From JBAXXL01 sp037127915 (lineage in GTDB: Bacteria; Bacteroidota; Ignavibacteria; Kapaibacteriales; UBA2268), in assembly GCA_037127915.1 (NCBI GenBank), contig JBAXXL010000080.1:1-7772 (forward strand): DNA of 7,772 nt, written 5' to 3'. The notes beneath the pieces were generated by a model. It did not search any database. It saw only the letters and a list, made by a program, of their open reading frames with translations, and was not told the DNA's origin. Positions 1 to 6,160 of this stretch are shown here, one piece after another (within the stretch, counting starts at the first letter, position 1; every line of letters begins with the position of its first letter). The translations under genes and the position numbers were made by a program.

Positions 1-241
1 TTCTCAAAATTTCCCCTGATTTTGAGTCAATGATGTAAGGTGTATCTCCCTTTACGGCGATAATATTCCCATCGGGTAAAAAGAATGCACCGCTGGCTTC
101 ACCCTGTACAGTTTTGCTGAGATCACATAATGTGTCCACGGTGATTGTTGGCACGTTTGGCTGTGTTTTTACCACTGCCCCGGGCAAGATAAATGCGGCT
201 AACAGGATAGCTACTGCGAGAACTAATTTCTTGTAATACAT
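1..241 (-). CDS. Exported beta-propeller-like protein, N-terminal fragment
   Basis: The first 80 codons of a gene whose 3' part lies beyond the left window edge. Residues 1-5 are polar and basic (MYYKK), followed by a hydrophobic stretch to about residue 24, which looks like a signal peptide or membrane anchor. No clean signal peptidase site is obvious. From about residue 50 the sequence SGAFFLPDGNIIAV followed by a Y-I-I-D-S-K-S-G-E pattern is typical of one blade of a WD40/PQQ-type beta-propeller, so the missing part probably continues as propeller repeats. Such proteins are often secreted or surface-exposed in this group, but no sorting domain can be seen because the C-terminus is absent. 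AGGA lies 10 nt before the ATG, a somewhat long spacing. By eye the codon use is more G+C-rich than in the porU and porV genes. It sits behind the porV terminator, so it is probably a separate transcription unit. The specific function is unknown. Confidence 0.7.
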   Translation of the reverse strand, partial: MYYKKLVLAVAILLAAFILPGAVVKTQPNVPTITVDTLCDLSKTVQGEASGAFFLPDGNIIAVKGDTPYIIDSKSGEILR

Positions 242-335
242 ATTTCAGAAGTCCTAAGATTTTTATTAATGACACAAATAATGCTCTGCGGCATATAAAT
301 TGCCAATTATCAATATCAATAAGACACATTAAATG

Positions 336-356
336 GAAAAAAGTTTCACTTTTTTC
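336..356. repeat. A/T-rich inverted repeat, 9-bp arms
   Basis: The arm GAAAAAAGT (336-344) is the exact reverse complement of ACTTTTTTC (348-356), with a 3-nt spacer. It lies about 95 nt upstream of the start codon at 241. It could form a weak hairpin or be an operator-like dyad, but its low complexity makes chance occurrence plausible in DNA this A+T-rich. Confidence 0.4.
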
Positions 357-493
357 TCGTTAATTAAATTAATTCTTTTTCATAATTCTAACATGCTGTA
401 TTTTCGTTATTTACAAAAGCACAATCATAGTTATTTTTTCTTTTTTTGTGATAAGAATTTGGTGTTTTGACAAAAGGGAAAGAAAGTTACACA

Positions 494-531
494 AAAAAAT
501 AGTTCTCATATAAAAATGAGAACTATTTTTT
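494..531 (-). terminator. Intrinsic terminator of the porU-porV unit
   Basis: A perfect 16-bp inverted repeat: the left arm at 494-509 is complementary to the right arm at 516-531 around a 6-nt loop, ATAAAA. The core of the arm is ATAGTTCTCAT, flanked by an A run on the left and a T run on the right. Read on the minus strand it gives a hairpin ending in a U run (complement of 493-499), about 30 nt after the porV stop codon. Because both flanks are homopolymeric it could act in either direction, though no convergent gene on the plus strand is visible. Confidence 0.85.
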
Positions 532-560
532 AATTTTCTATGTTTTGTAATTTATTTTGC

Positions 561-1661
561 TTATTTCCAATTTATCAGCATCGAGAATCTCATTGTATTT
601 GCCAATGGATGGTTCGCTTCGATAGTGTTGATATAACTGAAATCCAAATTAAATATATCGTAGCGGATACCTGCACCGAAGTTCCAATATTTCCTACCGC
701 CCATAACGGAAGGTTCGTAAAAATAACCTGCTCTCAAAGCAATTAGTTTATTATACCAATATTCTACACCGCCAGCCCACTCGGCACCCGGGTTTCTCCA
801 ACCTGTAATCAATGATTTAGGAACAGGATCGCTCGATGTTGAGTCTCTATAAACTAACAATTTTGCAAAATCCGCTGTAACGGTTAAATCATTAAATTCG
901 TCGCTGTATATTTGATAACCTACACCAAGGCGTAATGTTGTTGGCAATGGGTCCGATTCGCTGATATACGTGATTTTTGGACCAACGTTCTGCAAATTAA
1001 AACCAAGCGAAAGATTATCGCTCATAAAACCTAAATCAGATGGTTTCCACAAAGCTCCCAAATCGAATGACACACTTGAGCCTACGCCGGCATCTTTTTG
1101 TGAAGCACTACTAACAGGAGTTAAATTAGATTGTATATAACGTCCTTGTAAACCAACCGCGAAATCCTTCGCTATAATTGTACCGTAGGACAATCCAAAA
1201 GAAAACTCGTTAGAAGTAAAAGTTCCTAAAACTTTACCATCAACCGCTGTACGGGTAAATTCACCTAAATTCATAAATATGAAATTAAATGCTACAGTAC
1301 CGTTCAGTGACTCAAAATACTGGCCTATTGTTCCATTGCTGTAAAATAAATCGGCATTGAATTGGGGTAACCATGGGGAGAACGACAATGCAACTTGACG
1401 GAACGGTATATTTTCCGGTTCATCATATTCATTGTTTTCCGGGAAATAATCAAAGAAGCCCAGCCCTGCAGGATTCCAGTAGATACAGTTAATATCATCC
1501 GCAATACCTGTACCTGTTTCGCCTCTGCCGCTTGCACGTGCATCAGGTGATATAAGTAAGAACGGAACAGCTGACCCTCCAGCTTGCGCTTTGGCTTCGA
1601 TTGAACTTCCAAATCCCACGCTTAACAACAGCAGGAGGAAGGCACTCACTTTAATTTTCAT
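561..1661 (-). CDS. porV: Type IX secretion system outer-membrane protein PorV (LptO)
   Basis: PorV is an outer-membrane beta-barrel of the T9SS. In characterised Bacteroidota it collects cargo from the SprA translocon and passes it to the PorU sortase, which removes the C-terminal signal and attaches the cargo to the surface. The protein is about 366 aa, close to the usual PorV length. It has a signal peptide (MKIKVSAFLLLLLSVGFGSS, likely cut near AKAQA). The PorV/PorQ-family start of the mature protein follows: PFLLISPDARASGRG, then I-Y-W-N-P-A-G-L. The rest is alternating aromatic/polar beta-strand sequence to a C-terminal FSMLINWK. An ATG two codons upstream (1667) is also in frame, but the ribosome binding site AGAGG (1670-1674) is only 2 nt from it and 8 nt from the ATG at 1661, so I prefer 1661. 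It lies 63 nt downstream of porU on the same strand and is followed by a terminator. PorQ is the main alternative, but the porU neighbour favours PorV. Confidence 0.88.
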   Translation of the reverse strand: MKIKVSAFLLLLLSVGFGSSIEAKAQAGGSAVPFLLISPDARASGRGETGTGIADDINCIYWNPAGLGFFDYFPENNEYDEPENIPFRQVALSFSPWLPQFNADLFYSNGTIGQYFESLNGTVAFNFIFMNLGEFTRTAVDGKVLGTFTSNEFSFGLSYGTIIAKDFAVGLQGRYIQSNLTPVSSASQKDAGVGSSVSFDLGALWKPSDLGFMSDNLSLGFNLQNVGPKITYISESDPLPTTLRLGVGYQIYSDEFNDLTVTADFAKLLVYRDSTSSDPVPKSLITGWRNPGAEWAGGVEYWYNKLIALRAGYFYEPSVMGGRKYWNFGAGIRYDIFNLDFSYINTIEANHPLANTMRFSMLINWK

Positions 1662-1669
1662 ATTCATAA

Positions 1670-1674
1670 CCTCT
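1670..1674 (-). promoter_or_regulatory. Ribosome binding site that decides the porV start
   Basis: Reading AGAGG on the minus strand, this site is 2 nt before the ATG at 1667 and 8 nt before the ATG at 1661. The second spacing fits normal initiation and the first is too short, which supports starting PorV at MKIKVS rather than MNMKIKVS. Confidence 0.6.
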
Positions 1675-1722
1675 ATTTATATTCAAAATTAATATTTTTT
1701 TCATTATTAAGCATCATATTAC

Positions 1723-1740
1723 GATAAAATTTATTTTATC
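1723..1740. repeat. Inverted repeat over the porU stop codon
   Basis: GATAAAAT (1723-1730) and ATTTTATC (1733-1740) are exact reverse complements around a 2-nt centre, and the porU stop codon (1731-1733) lies inside. On the minus strand no U run follows, so it is unlikely to terminate transcription. It may be a weak intercistronic mRNA hairpin between porU and porV, or chance in A+T-rich sequence. Confidence 0.4.
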
Positions 1741-4700
1741 ATATACATATTTCCATACGATGTGGAAATTTTATTTTTCTCTTGTAAAATTATACGGAAG
1801 TAATAAGGTCCGCTCGGTAAAGTGTTTCCACGTTCATCTTTAGCATCCCAAGGTACTTCCGAAGTTCTTAATTCGGTTTCTGTTTCTTTCAATGTACGAA
1901 CCAAAGCACCGATTTGGTTAAAAATTGCAATCTCAACATTGTATGGAGGAACTGCTGTATGATCAAACTTGATTGTCGTACTTTCAGCAAATGGATTAGG
2001 GTAATTTAAAATGTCAAATATTTCTGCCGGTGCATCAGGATTTTGAATTATAAATTCCGTTTGCGCAGTAGCGAAATTATTATAAATATCCCATACCCTT
2101 ATTTTAATCTTGTGTGTGCCGGGCTTTAACCCGCTTAATATATCTTCGATACTGCCACGGCGGCTATCTTCGAAAGATGTTGTAAATTTCTTTGTCAAAT
2201 CAATTGATAGCGGATTATCGTCAACCCATACTTCAATTTTATGCCCGATACCCATACCTGTAGTGTTAATACCGGATTCATCGTATAGATCAGCAATCAA
2301 CAATGGTGCCGAACTTACCACATCGCCGCTTATAAATTCGCGTGAATCCAAGAATAAACCAACTTCAGGACCTTTTGTGTCTTGATCAGGGTTATCTTCA
2401 GTACCATTTATGATGAATTTATTATAAAAGCCTTTAGCACTGATCAATGATTCATTTTCAAAAGCCGATAAAAATATACGGCCTGTTTTTGTACTGTAAC
2501 TTATATCTTTTGGTATAATAAATTCTATAGCGAAGGTTCCGTTAGTTACACTATACGAGCTTTTATTTAAGGCTCCACCATAAGCTAAAAACTTATATGT
2601 TCTATTATCATCGTCTGTTACAGCGGCATTATCGTCACCGTCAAACATCGTTATTATTCCGGTACCGTTGAAAGAACTATATAATGAATTATCCGCAGGA
2701 TTAGTAACTCGACCGGTTATGCGGACTTTCTGTAAAGCTTTGAGTTCTAATATCGAATCGTTATTTGTTATTTTGCATCCTGCTAAGGAATCAATGCTAA
2801 TATTATATTTTGGGAAATTTGGTCGTACCGAAGGATCGCCCAATAAAACGTATTTCTTATCATTTTCATCGTGCAATAGCATCTTGGTATATTGCAATGA
2901 CTCGCCAAATGTAGGATATTCCCCGGTTGTAACATCATATTCAAATAAATAACCATAAAAATCATCCATAAGCTTTGCATTTCGGTCTTGATAGGATATT
3001 CTTGATGCGGCTATAACACCTATAGCACCACCTGTTTTAGAAATAACCATATCTTCCGCACCACTCCGAATGTTTGGGTCATCGTATCTGCCATATTCAC
3101 ATGTTCCTGCCACACAAAAGAAGAGTTTTTTCGAATTAATAAGTGCCGGTAATGTAATATCACGATCCAATACTTCTTCATGAGACCAGACACGCGGATT
3201 TCCGTGACCCATCCAATTAAGTATTACCGCGCCATTAGTATTTACTTCAGTTGTCCAAGCTTTGTTTAAAGCAGGTTTCCTGCGTTCGTTAGCCGATAAA
3301 CGTTCAGTAGGATATATCGGGTGATACATTTTGTTTGTAAGCATATAATCGGGTACCGATACATCTATCATCGTTTCCGTACCGGTAACGTAAATAGCGT
3401 CATCTTGGCGACCATCTTCAGCATTACTATCGTCGGCAAGTAAAATCATTTGTGTTTGCCAAGCACCCTTATCAGGGTTCTGCTCGTAATCAATAATTTT
3501 CTGAAGCACTATGTTGGAGGATTCTAAATTATCTACCGGTAACCTTCCTACAGCTATATCAAAAACCGAATCATCACCCTCAATATTTCCAAAGTAATCA
3601 TCGGTTGCATAATTGCTAATCTCGCTGGCTCTAGTGGAATCGCCCAAAACTTGATATGTCGGCACAAAATTCACTGCTTTTGACTCGATATTTCGGAAAT
3701 CATAATGTGCATCGCCCCATAAAACTACAAAGCGTGGTTTAGTTTCCCAATTTTTATATGCCCAAGCAATCATATCGCGAATAGCTGTTGGATCTGCTTT
3801 CCCTGAAGCAAATTCAGTATAAATATCGTCGGTATTTGCTAAATAAACTGTAAATCCTGTTTTACTTTCACGGTATTCTTTATATTTCTTGGCTGTTTCG
3901 GACATTGATTTGTTATATACAAATATAATATCTGCACCCTTTGTTTCGCCCATAACATCCGTAAAGCTCATCGTCTCGATAGAAGGTGTTTTCATTACTG
4001 CGCTAACAAAATACTGTTTGTATACCTCATTACTGTCAATTTTATCGCGGAATTTGAAAAGTCCGCCGGTGCTTGAATTATTCGGAAGAAGTTGAGGACT
4101 GTTTTTATTCGTTATGTCGAAACCGTAGATTTTATCAGTAAATCCATTTATGGAATACTCGGCTATTACATTTTTTTTCAAAGTAGTACTATCTATATCG
4201 AATGTAATTTCATTATTTATTGGAACAAAATAGCGTGGATAATGGATTTCATAATAATCAAAATACGCTGTAGCACTAAAATCGCCGGTATTTGGTTTAT
4301 ATTCAAATGAGAGCCTCGAACGGTCATCAGATGAGATTTTTTCAGCAAGTATAGAAAATTTTGCCATACCCATTCCGGCAAATGTATAATATCCATTAGA
4401 ATTCTGGACAAATACATTTCCTAATGAATTACTATTTTCGTAGCAATATATCCTTGAGTTATCAAAAGACTTTTGACCAAACGCAAAACGATAATCAATC
4501 TTTCCGGATTTATCTAAATTATATAATTGATTTACAAATTGGAGCGATATAAAGGATTGCCCAAACCAAGTTCTTCCCCCGCCATTCGGATAGGGATTGC
4601 TTAAATCTTCATCCAGCGATATATGCTGTTTATAAGTAGTCGGGAAATACGTAGGCTCGCCTGACGGCTCTGTAACCGGTTCTGCACGGTGGCCGTTTTC

Positions 4701-5735
4701 ACCGCCGAAAGTTAGAAGGTAATAATTTTTATTTGAATATGCGTTTTTAAAATGAGCAAACGTTTTCTCTTTGTATTTGTATTTAAAACCGCTGGTACCG
4801 CTTCCAAAAAACAAAACTTCCTTCAACGTTCCGTCAGTATTGGTATTAACAATTATATCCTGTTCGTTCATTGCATATTTATAAGCATCGCTAACTTTTT
4901 CGCTTAACTCTTCGCCCGATGTTCCGAAAATCTTAATCGTATTTACATTTTCTTTGGGAATATTGAATCCCAATCCTTCGAGTTGGCTCGCGGTTATTTT
5001 ATATAAACCATCTTCATTTATAGCAATCTTAGCCCATTGGCTTTGGCTGTCAAATTGTAGAGTATTCCTAGTCTTCGTTAGTTTAGTATTTGTTTGAGGA
5101 ATTATATAATCCGATTGAGTGCCTGCATTTAATATGTTTTTTGCGTAGATTGGATTAAAGTTTTTTGGAGCTGACCCAGTGGAGTTATATCGGATTTTGA
5201 TGATTATTTCTTCGGGTACATTTATAATGTTTTGTTCGGGTAAGAATTCATAAGCATAAATTTCTAATTTGGCTAAATACCGATTTTGACTTATACCTGA
5301 ATAGCTAATCTTTGCCCACTCGTGCTGATAGCCTTGGTAGTACTTATTGTTGTCGATACGAAGAATTGAATTCGGAGCATTATCGGTATCCGGTGTTTCC
5401 ACAGGTGCCAATTTAGCTTTGTATTGTTTGGACTTGATTATTTTTATATCTATTATTTCATAAGAATCAGGTGCAGGTACAGAAAGCAAAGCGTTTGATC
5501 CTAATTTTTTATAATTACCGAATTGTTCAATATTCAATATGGTACCGTTGATTTTTGGAATTAACAATTCCTCGCCATTTTCACCAATTACCTTGGTAAA
5601 CCCATGAAAATTCGGCTTGTATGACAATACAAGCTCATTCGCGCCGGAACTCACTAATTGGATACCCTCCAAGGAGTAAGCATTTATAAATGGTATTATA
5701 AGAAGGGCTATATACAAAAATAAGTTTCGCCTCAT
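1731..5735 (-). CDS. porU: Type IX secretion system sortase PorU (C25 gingipain-type peptidase)
   Basis: PorU is the surface cysteine protease/transpeptidase of the T9SS: it cuts the C-terminal signal from cargo and links the cargo to the cell-surface anchor. The 1334-aa protein starts with a signal peptide (residues 1 to about 20, ending INAYS) and a long beta-rich N-terminal region. The C25 peptidase domain spans about 600-970, with VVLWGDAHYDF (670-680), His844 in NWMGHGN and Cys879 in AGTCEYGRYDDP. These match the gingipain catalytic His and Cys by motif. A beta-domain at about 1120-1230 (KGPEVGLFLD, then DESGIN and GIGHKIEVWVDD) is typical of PorU. The last 95 or so residues (NYPNPFAESTTIKF, then WDAKDERGNTLPSGPYYFRI) form a type A T9SS sorting/FlgD-like domain, so PorU itself looks like T9SS cargo. 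AAGGTG lies 5 nt before the ATG. The frame is intact, and porV follows as expected for a porU-porV operon. A generic C25 peptidase is the alternative, but the motif set and the neighbour make it unlikely. Confidence 0.93.
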   Translation of the reverse strand: MRRNLFLYIALLIIPFINAYSLEGIQLVSSGANELVLSYKPNFHGFTKVIGENGEELLIPKINGTILNIEQFGNYKKLGSNALLSVPAPDSYEIIDIKIIKSKQYKAKLAPVETPDTDNAPNSILRIDNNKYYQGYQHEWAKISYSGISQNRYLAKLEIYAYEFLPEQNIINVPEEIIIKIRYNSTGSAPKNFNPIYAKNILNAGTQSDYIIPQTNTKLTKTRNTLQFDSQSQWAKIAINEDGLYKITASQLEGLGFNIPKENVNTIKIFGTSGEELSEKVSDAYKYAMNEQDIIVNTNTDGTLKEVLFFGSGTSGFKYKYKEKTFAHFKNAYSNKNYYLLTFGGENGHRAEPVTEPSGEPTYFPTTYKQHISLDEDLSNPYPNGGGRTWFGQSFISLQFVNQLYNLDKSGKIDYRFAFGQKSFDNSRIYCYENSNSLGNVFVQNSNGYYTFAGMGMAKFSILAEKISSDDRSRLSFEYKPNTGDFSATAYFDYYEIHYPRYFVPINNEITFDIDSTTLKKNVIAEYSINGFTDKIYGFDITNKNSPQLLPNNSSTGGLFKFRDKIDSNEVYKQYFVSAVMKTPSIETMSFTDVMGETKGADIIFVYNKSMSETAKKYKEYRESKTGFTVYLANTDDIYTEFASGKADPTAIRDMIAWAYKNWETKPRFVVLWGDAHYDFRNIESKAVNFVPTYQVLGDSTRASEISNYATDDYFGNIEGDDSVFDIAVGRLPVDNLESSNIVLQKIIDYEQNPDKGAWQTQMILLADDSNAEDGRQDDAIYVTGTETMIDVSVPDYMLTNKMYHPIYPTERLSANERRKPALNKAWTTEVNTNGAVILNWMGHGNPRVWSHEEVLDRDITLPALINSKKLFFCVAGTCEYGRYDDPNIRSGAEDMVISKTGGAIGVIAASRISYQDRNAKLMDDFYGYLFEYDVTTGEYPTFGESLQYTKMLLHDENDKKYVLLGDPSVRPNFPKYNISIDSLAGCKITNNDSILELKALQKVRITGRVTNPADNSLYSSFNGTGIITMFDGDDNAAVTDDDNRTYKFLAYGGALNKSSYSVTNGTFAIEFIIPKDISYSTKTGRIFLSAFENESLISAKGFYNKFIINGTEDNPDQDTKGPEVGLFLDSREFISGDVVSSAPLLIADLYDESGINTTGMGIGHKIEVWVDDNPLSIDLTKKFTTSFEDSRRGSIEDILSGLKPGTHKIKIRVWDIYNNFATAQTEFIIQNPDAPAEIFDILNYPNPFAESTTIKFDHTAVPPYNVEIAIFNQIGALVRTLKETETELRTSEVPWDAKDERGNTLPSGPYYFRIILQEKNKISTSYGNMYMIK

Positions 5736-5740
5736 ATCAA

Positions 5741-5746
5741 CACCTT
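5741..5746 (-). promoter_or_regulatory. porU ribosome binding site
   Basis: Reading AAGGTG on the minus strand, five nt (TTGAT) before the ATG at 5735. It matches part of the AGGAGGTG consensus at good spacing and supports the chosen start, which also leaves a complete signal peptide. Confidence 0.65.
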
Positions 5747-5778
5747 ACTCTATTCATAATTTAACAATAAAAACTGTT

Positions 5779-5793
5779 TTCCCATTAAGGGAA
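5779..5793 (-). promoter_or_regulatory. Small hairpin at the predicted 5' end of the porU mRNA
   Basis: TTCCC and GGGAA arms (5779-5783 and 5789-5793) form a perfect 5-bp stem with a 5-nt loop. If transcription starts 5-7 nt after the predicted -7 element, the stem would sit at or very near the first base of the transcript, where such structures can slow RNA decay. This depends on the start-site prediction. Confidence 0.35.
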
Positions 5794-5797
5794 GTAG

Positions 5798-5831
5798 CAA
5801 ATATAATTTTATTTTACAATGTAGCAAGAAA
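5798..5831 (-). promoter_or_regulatory. Predicted Bacteroidota-type promoter of porU-porV
   Basis: On the minus strand the -7 element TATATTTG (5798-5805) matches the Bacteroidota consensus TAnnTTTG exactly. A TTG preceded by a T-rich tract (TTTCTTG, 5825-5831) lies 19 nt upstream, which fits the -33 element. The predicted transcript would have a leader of about 55 nt before the porU start. TAnnTTTG occurs by chance fairly often in A+T-rich DNA, but the two-element match at the right spacing, in the only large gap ahead of porU, makes it credible. Confidence 0.5.
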
Positions 5832-6034
5832 CAATAGGCAAAACTTCTTTTATTTTCGTTTAATAAATTTGATTTTCAACAATTATAATAATCAAATATA
5901 ACTAATTTTTAAATACTAAACGTAAGTAAACTACATTTATTATTTAACATTTCTGCATTTTTTAGTAAGTAATTTTAAATCTAAACAAAATTTGATGAAA
6001 ATGTGTAATTATCTTTACAGATTCAATAAATTCC

Positions 6035-6058
6035 GTTCCCAAGCAAGAGCTTTGGAAC
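6035..6058. repeat. REP-like hairpin, GTTCCCAAGC type
   Basis: The arm GTTCCCAAGC (6035-6044) pairs with GCTTTGGAAC (6049-6058) over 10 positions with a single mismatch, around a 4-nt loop AAGA. It is richer in G+C than its surroundings. From memory, GTTCCCAAGC/GCTTGGGAAC palindromes occur as dispersed intergenic repeats in several bacterial genomes, including cyanobacteria, so this may be one degenerate copy of a family. A lone hairpin or decayed terminator is the alternative. Only one copy is present in the window. Confidence 0.45.
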
Positions 6059-6064
6059 TATATG

Positions 6065-6100
6065 AAAAAATCAACCCTATGCTTAAGCATAGGGTTGATT
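6065..6100 (-). terminator. Intrinsic terminator of the nfeD-SPFH unit
   Basis: Positions 6069-6100 form a perfect 32-nt palindrome that can fold into a 14-bp stem (arm AATCAACCCTATGC) with a TTAA loop. On the minus strand it is followed at once by a U run (complement of the A run 6065-6070). It lies about 60 nt after the SPFH stop codon and should end that transcript before the porU promoter. Confidence 0.85.
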
Positions 6101-6117
6101 GAGCTATCTTCTTATTC

Positions 6118-6160
6118 TTTATAAACTTTCTACTTTATAAACTTTATGAACTTTACAAAC
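6118..6160 (-). repeat. Short 9-bp tandem repeat after the SPFH stop codon
   Basis: Read on the minus strand, consecutive units are GTTTGTAAA, GTTCATAAA, GTTTATAAA, a shortened GTAGAAA and GTTTATAAA. The array begins with the last base of the SPFH stop codon and ends about 18 bp before the terminator palindrome. Units vary by one or two bases. It is probably a slippage product in an A+T-rich 3' UTR, with no function visible. Confidence 0.55.

Larger units (their letters stand above)
242..560. other. Intergenic region between porV and the exported-protein gene
   Basis: This stretch of about 320 bp is very A+T-rich and holds no credible gene. It contains the porV terminator hairpin at 494-531. 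It also contains a second perfect inverted repeat at 336-356 (9-bp arms, 3-nt loop TTC) made largely of A and T runs. I looked on the minus strand for a TAnnTTTG promoter element ahead of the gene starting at 241 and found no convincing match, so that gene's promoter is not identified. Confidence 0.6.
5736..6159. other. Intergenic region between the SPFH gene and porU
   Basis: No protein gene is supported in this stretch of about 420 bp. From right to left it holds a short tandem repeat next to the SPFH stop codon (6118-6160), a perfect palindromic terminator (6069-6100) and a REP-like hairpin (6035-6058). Then comes about 200 bp of A+T-rich sequence with nothing I can name. Last are the predicted porU promoter (5798-5831), a small hairpin at the predicted mRNA start (5779-5793) and the porU ribosome binding site (5741-5746). 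Confidence 0.7.

Noticed and set aside
123..329. A 68-codon open frame on the minus strand overlapping the exported-protein gene
   Set aside because: It overlaps the signal-peptide coding frame in another register. The frame starting at 241 has a convincing signal peptide and propeller motif, while this one has neither.
540..746. A 68-codon open frame on the plus strand opposite the porV 3' end
   Set aside because: Antisense to a confidently identified gene, with no ribosome binding site. It starts in the terminator flank and has no recognisable features.
1325..1612. A 95-codon open frame on the minus strand within porV
   Set aside because: It is an out-of-frame shadow of porV. The porV frame has continuous family sequence across the same stretch, so there is no sign of a frameshift or overlapping gene.
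2110..4417. Several 65-94 codon open frames on both strands inside porU
   Set aside because: All are nested in the intact 1334-codon porU frame, have no credible ribosome binding sites and show no family motifs.
5832..6034. Possible small gene or regulatory RNA in the A+T-rich part of the intergenic region
   Set aside because: No open frame with a ribosome binding site, no strong structure and no riboswitch-like conserved core could be seen, so there is nothing to name.
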